Positions 58,178 through 64,000 of a stretch of DNA of 64,000 nt are shown here, piece by piece (position 1 is the stretch's first letter; every line of letters starts with the position of its first letter). This DNA comes from Thermothelomyces thermophilus ATCC 42464 (taxonomy: Eukaryota; Ascomycota; Sordariomycetes; Sordariales; Chaetomiaceae), in contig NC_016475.1 in the NCBI RefSeq assembly GCF_000226095.1, positions 2,542,001 through 2,606,000 on the forward strand. Reading direction: 5' to 3'. Made by a program: the position numbers and the translations under genes. The notes below the pieces were generated by a model. That model did not search any database. It saw only the letters and a program-made list of their open reading frames with translations, and was not told where the DNA came from.

Positions 58178-60046
58178 GACGGCCCGCGGAGTTAAAACCC
58201 CAGCTGCCCAACAGTGCCGCTCGGCGTTGACCGTCGAACCGGCTACCTTTCCGAGTCTAGGAAGCAAGTATGAGGGGAGGGAATGAGTTCGCAATGTCAC
58301 CCACCCCTCAATCAGAATGCCATGCCGAGGAGCTGCATGGTTACCAGGACTTGGCCCGGTCGCAGCGATCCAAGGGCCTGGGGCGGGAGATGCTACCTCA
58401 CCAGGGGACTTTCGGCACGCTCCCCTACTCCGAGCTGTGCCTGTCACTGGCCGCTATACCGCCATGGCTCGGACGAGGAGGTTTGACATGACCAGCGAAT
58501 ACATGGATTGCACATGGTTCAGCAAATACCCTAACTTTGTGAAATCCTATCCGTGTTGTCAGGGATTTCATATAACATCCTTCCAATTAGTAGCCGAGAG
58601 TGCTCGGATCTAAGAAGTACCTGCACCCAAAAATACAGGCCATGGCAGTCTAGAGATTGCAAAGTGTGTGTACGTATCACATTATACATTACATACATCC
58701 AGGTAGGCAGTCGCGCAGTGCACTTTCTAAGCTGACATCCCGCGCCGCTCGCAACCAAGAATAACAACAAGGGAGCTCAGCGGTTTTCTTGTAGCATGCC
58801 CCTCCAGCCAATGGAAACTTGCTCAGTTTTCCCGAAACCCCCCAACGCCACGCCCCACCTTACTGTGCGTGCATGCAGAAGGCATTCGATCAAATCCGGA
58901 CGAGGAAAGTGCCCTTGACCCTGGAGTCGAAGCAACACACACCACGCCACACACGGCAAGCCTGGAAAGGGCTCTGGTACATCGCGCTGGCTCACATCGT
59001 CTCACGAATCATCCCCTCGGAGGCTGGGAAAGGCAGCTCGCCAGCAAGTTTGCCCGTCTCGCTCAAGTCCAGTCTGGGTCCCCAGTGCTCAATCGCCCAG
59101 GAACTCCGTCTCCACCCCGCGCCTCTTCCTGAAAAGACGAGCTGTGACACAGCCAACGATTGTTGCGGCTCACCCATCGCCATTGGGAAGTCGTTTTCCT
59201 CAAAACCTTCCGTCAGTGAAACATTGACCGGACTTGAGGTGTCGTTGCCTAGTTGGCATCTCGCGCCGTGTTTTTGTTCCGACTCGCGTTCCACAAACAC
59301 CAGGACTGGAGAGACCGAGCCTGTCTCCTCCGTTCGCCTTTTCTTGTCCGCCACCCGTCACTCTGGTTCCTGGGTAGAAAGCTTGAGCTCGGCCGTCATT
59401 GCACAAGCTCGTATTCTTTCTCCGGCACTCACGACTCTTTCGAATCCTCACCTCCGCTTACTCGCAGGCGGACGGCGGTTCCGGGCTGACCATCTGAAGG
59501 ACTGCTGGTACAGTCTGGGGTTTTGAACGGACGAGGGTTGTCCCGTCAATTTGAGGAGTTGGCCAACGCGGCAGGTAGACTAGAGATTAATCCGCCTCCC
59601 GGTTATTCTATCAACCTACCATCGGCGATCGGCGGCTTTCAGATCCGAAAGCTCTGCCTTTCTAAGAAGGCTTCTGAGAGTGTCTTACTTTAGCCCCTCT
59701 CCGCTATCGAGGCTCAGACGACGGAAGATCTTCAGCTTCAAAACGCGGCGCGGGGCTGGATGCACGGCATATCCGGAAACTTGCTCAACAACTTGCTCAC
59801 TCATCCGGCCTCGGCCAGAACATACTCGATCAACGGAGATCGTGTTGGTGCTTTGCTTCAATCCGGCGCACCAGACAAACGTGTTTCGCTCCCGGTTAGA
59901 AGACCCGCGGTGTCAACCGCCCTCCCCGCACCTACGCGAGACCCGGCCCACGGTTCGGACCCCGGAGAAACCTCCGACACAGAGCAGGATATCCTCATAC
60001 GTCACCGGCAGATGCCGAGCGAGGCACTGCCTCTTCGTCGTTCAAG
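58178..60046. promoter_or_regulatory. Intergenic and leader region upstream of the copper-fist gene
   Basis: 1.9 kb between tandem genes. GTA-rich words occur at 58668-58700. The 3' portion (from about 59000) is pyrimidine-rich and probably contains the promoter and a long leader of the copper-fist gene, with an upstream ATG at 59760. Confidence 0.45.
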
Positions 60047-60328
60047 ATGCCCATCATCAACGGCCAGAAGATGGCCTGGTAAGTTCCCCCTCACCCCCCC
60101 CCCCAACCCCAAACCTATCTCGGTTTTCTTGTCTGTCAACAAAGTCCTTGTTTACTCCTCTCCGTCTCTTTTCTGTCCCCACTGGTGATCTGTGATTGCG
60201 ACTGTGGTTCGGATGGCAAAGTCACATAGGTGCGGCGTGACACCGGCTAACTGGTCAACACTACAGCGCGCCATGTATTCGCGGCCACCGCTCTACGAAA
60301 TGCAATCATTTCTACGACCGAGTCATGA
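59760..60328 (+). other. Upstream open frame overlapping the copper-fist start
   Basis: An ATG at 59760 opens a frame that stays open past the copper-fist ATG (60047, another frame), continues through the spliced junction 60078/60267 and stops at 60326-60328. If the transcript begins upstream of 59760 and is not otherwise spliced, scanning ribosomes would meet it first. Its product has no recognisable domain. Transcript start is unknown, so regulatory meaning is only possible. Confidence 0.35.
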
Positions 60329-61806
60329 TCCCCGTCCGAAAACCGGGCCGGCCCCTTAGTACCTGTCCATGCCCTCCTGGGCGGCCCTGCGCCTGCGGAG
60401 GGTTACGAGTCGCGATCCCCAAGAAGCAGAAGTGCGGGTGCCCTACCGAAGCCGAAAAGGAGGCCGAGAATCGTCAGAAGGAACACTCTCAAGTCGAGGC
60501 TCCGATGTCCCCATCACGACCTTCTTTCCGCGTGGGAAAGCCCGGCGGCGGCAAAGCCAACAGCCGGAAGCAGTCCTTTGATCTCGCGAATTTGGAGAGA
60601 ATGGACCCCGCATCAATCAATCTGATTTCCGCTGCAAGCCGCAGTGGCATCACTAACGGAACCCCGAACGGGGTAGCAACGACAGGCAGCCCCGGTCTTC
60701 AGGGTTCGCAGGCCGACCCAGTTCCGGTTGGGTCGAGGATGGGAATGATGCCCGCCGGTTCGGGCAGCACATTTGCAACCCCGCAAAACCACAGCTTCGT
60801 GTCTCCAGTTCCCTACGGCGGCATGGGCATTCAATACCCGCAACCCGATCAGCTTCAGCACGGCGCCAAACCGGAGGACGGCCTGTACTCGAGTCCGAAT
60901 GGAACTTTTATGACGGCGATCCCACCATCACCCTTCCCAAACGGCAACCATCCATCCCCGCCTCTTGGCAATCCAGGACAGCCGGTGATGGCGACCCCAA
61001 AGAACAATGATGTCACGTCTGCCGCTGGTAGCTGTTGTGGTAGCAAGGCACAGAAACCGGACCCGGCCGCGAACAGTGGCCTGGCGTCCCAGCAGGGATA
61101 TGGGCAGCAGCCCTACGTGCCACAGCATCAGGCATCATCTGGGGTCAGCAGTTGTTGTGCGAGCAAGACACAGGGACATGCTCCGACCGCCAACGGTACT
61201 CCAGCTACGCTTCCCGTCTATGACCAATCGTATATGCCGCAGTTCCAGTACCCTACTGTCTTTAGGTATCCTGGCGACTACGGTTCTTGGCAGCACCCGA
61301 TCGACCCGATCATCTGGCAACAGGTCATGTCGCAGACCAACCTAGCGATGAGCACGCCGATGGCGTCGGCCCCGGACGGGACCACGAACGGAACCGCGGG
61401 CGGGACGGGAAACGGGGACTCGACTGATGACTGGACAAGCCACCAGTGCGGCTGCGGCGAGGGTTGCCAGTGCGTCGGCTGCCTAGCGCACCCATTCAAT
61501 GCTCAGATGTTCCAATACGTCAACAACGCGTACAGCGGTAGCAACGGGAGCAGCCCGCGCGAGCCGACAACAGGAGGGCAGGGACAAGCCACGGCGGCCA
61601 ATGGGCAAGACTCGCCAGCAGAAGCGGCCACACCGGCAGTGAGCGAGGGTTCGCCCTCCCGAGAAGAGCAATCGCTGTCGACGATGGACTACTTCTTTGT
61701 CAACCTGCCGATTTCGGGGCTCTGCGGTGGGCAACTCGAGTCTTGTCCGTGCGGAGACAGCTGTGACTGCCCTGGGTGCTTAGTTCATAAGATCTCACTG
61801 AATTAA
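60047..61806 (+). CDS. Copper-fist transcription factor (Mac1/GRISEA/Cuf1 type)
   Basis: Two exons: 60047-60078 and 60267-61806; 523 residues. Residues 1-40 are a copper-fist DNA-binding module: MPIINGQKMACAPCIRGHRS with zinc ligands Cys11, Cys14, Cys23 and His25, and the minor-groove hook RKPGRP at 35-40, followed by TCPCPPGRPCACGG. Two C-terminal clusters of the form CxCxxxCxCxxCxxH are present: CGCGEGCQCVGCLAH (about 404) and CPCGDSCDCPGCLVH (near the C-terminus), the arrangement by which Mac1 and GRISEA sense copper. Two Ser-Cys-Cys patches (SCCGSK, SCCASK) lie between. Such factors activate copper-uptake genes when copper is scarce and are silenced by Cu(I) binding. The 188-nt intron interrupts the first zinc-ligand codon (TG|C). 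Which regulatory direction applies is inferred from the two-cluster layout. Confidence 0.9.
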
Positions 61807-61906
61807 GGAGGCATAGATGTTGGCGATGGGGATAGAAGGTTTCTGCGAGCTTGCGAATGGCGCGGGCAAGGCTGATGACAGCTTATGCATTCAACAACAG
61901 TCTTTC

Positions 61907-61964
<58 letters not shown>

Positions 61965-62650
61965 CTCTAAGTAGGGCGGTAGCGGCATGACATTGTATTT
62001 GTTAGGATACCCCATGTTGCGCGGTGGCGTTGTGCTGACAAAATACCTACGGAGTATGTTCTTTGCCATCAGATAGCTCTCACGGGTTTGTCGTGAGCAC
62101 CGTGACGCATTCAATGGAATGTAAGTCGTGGTTGGAACGTTGGAAGAATTCTATTCATATACTACCTAGGATCACGGTTAGTATATGTTAGTGCTTGCAT
62201 CCCCAGAGCCCAGACCACTGTGCGGCTAAAACAAGGGTCGGAAGACTGAGGGATCCACGCCTATTGCATGCACGGATTAGTTACACTAGGATCTTCCATT
62301 TGTTAACAAGCAGTGCCCCACAGCACCTGGTCTCGCAATTGTCTCGCACTGGCCAGAGCCTGCCCTTGGAACAAGATTCCAAACATATTAGGTTCATCGT
62401 AAACAAGAAGTTGCAACTCGGCTTGCACTTCTTTTTCCTGGTCGGGCTATTTTCGGGCGACTTGGGCGACTTTGCGACAAAGTTGCCGGACTTTTGATGA
62501 CACGTAAGACAAGGGTCAAGTCGCTACAGACTCTGGCGCCCTCAAGACAGGAACGACAGGAACACAATTGGAGCCTCGGGACCGCGTAAGCACACGCAGC
62601 CACTCGAGGAGGGGCAACTCGAGAAGGGGCCGCTCAAGAAGGGTTAGGGG
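61807..62650. other. Intergenic region between copper-fist gene and His-rich gene
   Basis: 844 nt without a gene. It holds a (CT)25 microsatellite (61911-61960) about 105 nt past the copper-fist stop, probably in its 3' UTR, and TACGGAGTAT at 62048-62057. Confidence 0.55.
61911..61960 (+). repeat. (CT)25 microsatellite
   Basis: Fifty uninterrupted bases of alternating C and T, beginning 105 nt downstream of the copper-fist stop codon. Confidence 0.95.
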
Positions 62651-63446
62651 ATGGGACGAGACCGAGACCCGGATTCCCGGCCGCCTTCTCCGCACAGCGG
62701 CAGGAATGAGAGGGATCCAGAGAGGAGCAGCAGCATGAGTGAAGAGGCGAGGAACCGTGACCGTGAACGGGCTGCGAAACGACGGCGGGTCGAACAAGAG
62801 AGACAGCGGGAGCACGAGAGGCACGAGAGGCACGAGAGGTCATGCACGCCCAGCGAAGAAGGAGAGAGGGGCAGGTCATCCACGCCTCGCCGTCACCATG
62901 ACCATCACCGTCACCATCACCATCGCCACCATTCCCGAGACGGTCATTCACATCGACATCGGCATCGCCATCACTCATCAAGGCGGCACCTGGCAGACCC
63001 TGCCGCCCCTCCCAAGGAGCTGCCTTTTGGCGCTCGCCAACTCTCCCGCGGCGACCTGGCCACCTTCCGACCCCTGTTCGCGTACTACCTTGATTTGCAG
63101 AAGCAGCTAGACATCGACTCGCTCGGCGAGATCGAGCTCCGCGGCCGCTGGAAGAGCTTCATGGGCAAGTGGAACAGAGGAGAGCTCGCGGAAGGGTGGT
63201 ACGATCCCGACATCTTCCAGAAAGCAATCTCGTACTACGCGTACGAGTCTCCGCCCCCTCCGAACTCGCCGCCGTCACGCTCCCGCTCTCCTCCCGATGT
63301 CGCCGCCGAGGACGACGGCCGGAACACACGCCAGGACTCCGCCGACTCGGACGACGAAGATGCCTACGTGCCGCCCCCGCCCCCACCTCCTGGCCAAGAA
63401 CGCTCCTCCTCCTTGTCCCACCACCGACACCGGCCACCGGCATCAT

Positions 63447-63487
<41 letters not shown>

Positions 63488-64000
63488 GCAGCATCAGCAG
63501 CAGCCTCATCCGGGACGAAACCCCCAGGCCCCTCGATCCCAACCCAGACCGACCTCTCCCTCCGCGACGAGGCCATCGCGGCCGAGCGCGAGTCCGCCCT
63601 GGCAGCTCACCGGCTCGCCCGGCGCGCCCAGCGGAAGGAGGAGAAGGCGCTGCTGGACGAGGCGCTCCCGCGCGCGGACGCGGGCACGCGGGAGCGGCGG
63701 CTCGAGAAGAAGAGGGAGCTCAACGAGAAGCTCCGCGGGTTCCGGGACCGGTCGCCGGGCGGCGCGGCCGAGGTCGGCGAGGGCGAGCTGATGGGCGGGG
63801 CCGGGGACGCGGCGGAGGAGTACCGCGCCATGGTCCGGCAGCGGGAGGAGCGCCGGCGGGAGCGCCTCAGCCGGCGGGAGGAGATGGACCGGGCCCGGCG
63901 GGCCGAGAGGGAGGAGCGCCTGCGGGAGTACCGCGAGCGCGAGGAGCGCGTCGTCGCGGGGCTCAGGGAGCTGGCCAGGCAGAGGTTTGGGGTTCCATGA
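62651..64000 (+). CDS. His/Arg-rich conserved fungal protein of unknown function
   Basis: Single exon, 449 residues, with the stop codon TGA occupying the last three bases of the window. The N-terminal 90 residues are Arg/Glu/Ser-rich (AAKRRRVEQERQREHERHER) and then strongly His-rich (a run of about 35 residues, half His, near 62893-62990). A compact conserved block follows (about 125-200): LSRGDLATFRPLFAYYLDLQ, RGRWKSFMGKWNRGELAEGW, YDPDIFQKAI. Then come Pro, Ser and Ala runs (CAT/CAG trinucleotide tract at 63439-63500) and a C-terminal Arg/Glu coiled coil. Similar fungal proteins are often named HEL117-like RNA helicase, but no helicase motif is visible, so that name is not adopted. The SR/ER-rich and poly-His composition suggests a nuclear-speckle or RNA-processing setting; this is inference. 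Confidence 0.75.

Overview
The window is chromosomal DNA of a filamentous ascomycete. All recognisable proteins have their closest known relatives in Pezizomycotina. Introns are short (about 50-350 nt) with GTRNGT donors and YAG acceptors, genes are densely packed on both strands, and coding DNA is GC-rich with long low-complexity Ser/Gln/Pro tracts. A Sordariomycete, possibly Sordariales, fits best, but that is inference. No virus-like element, transposon, CRISPR array, rRNA or tRNA was recognised. Gene models below are spliced by eye; reading phase was checked across every junction.

Left part (1-24 kb), nearly all minus strand: the Aim21 actin regulator (cut by the left edge), the Golgi protein TVP18, an MCT-type major facilitator, nuclear transport factor NTF2, a DUF7918-like nuclear protein, the lipid-droplet protein seipin, an F-BAR/SH3 cytokinesis protein of the Imp2/Cdc15 group, and an Impact/UPF0029-domain protein with a long extension.

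Middle (24-45 kb): a divergent promoter leads to an OMS1-like mitochondrial methyltransferase on the plus strand. A GDS1 winged-helix protein and the very large CCR4-NOT scaffold NOT1 lie on the minus strand, separated by 3.3 kb without genes. Divergent from NOT1 is the most unusual gene of the window, a 1243-residue protein joining a SesB/DUF676-like serine hydrolase to a CorA-type GMN membrane domain.

Right part (45-64 kb): ETF-ubiquinone oxidoreductase (plus), a 4 kb gene-free stretch, TATA-binding protein (plus), a fructosyl-amino-acid/pipecolate-oxidase-like flavoenzyme (minus), a U2-associated SR140-like splicing factor (plus), a copper-fist transcription factor with C-terminal Cys clusters (plus), and a His/Arg-rich protein that ends exactly at the right edge.

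The genes are mostly housekeeping and unrelated in pathway; there is no metabolic cluster. The points most worth a second look are the hydrolase-CorA fusion, a recurrent intergenic TACGGATTAC motif family, several tiny exons (including a seipin exon whose coding part is only the ATG), and a long upstream frame overlapping the copper-fist start.
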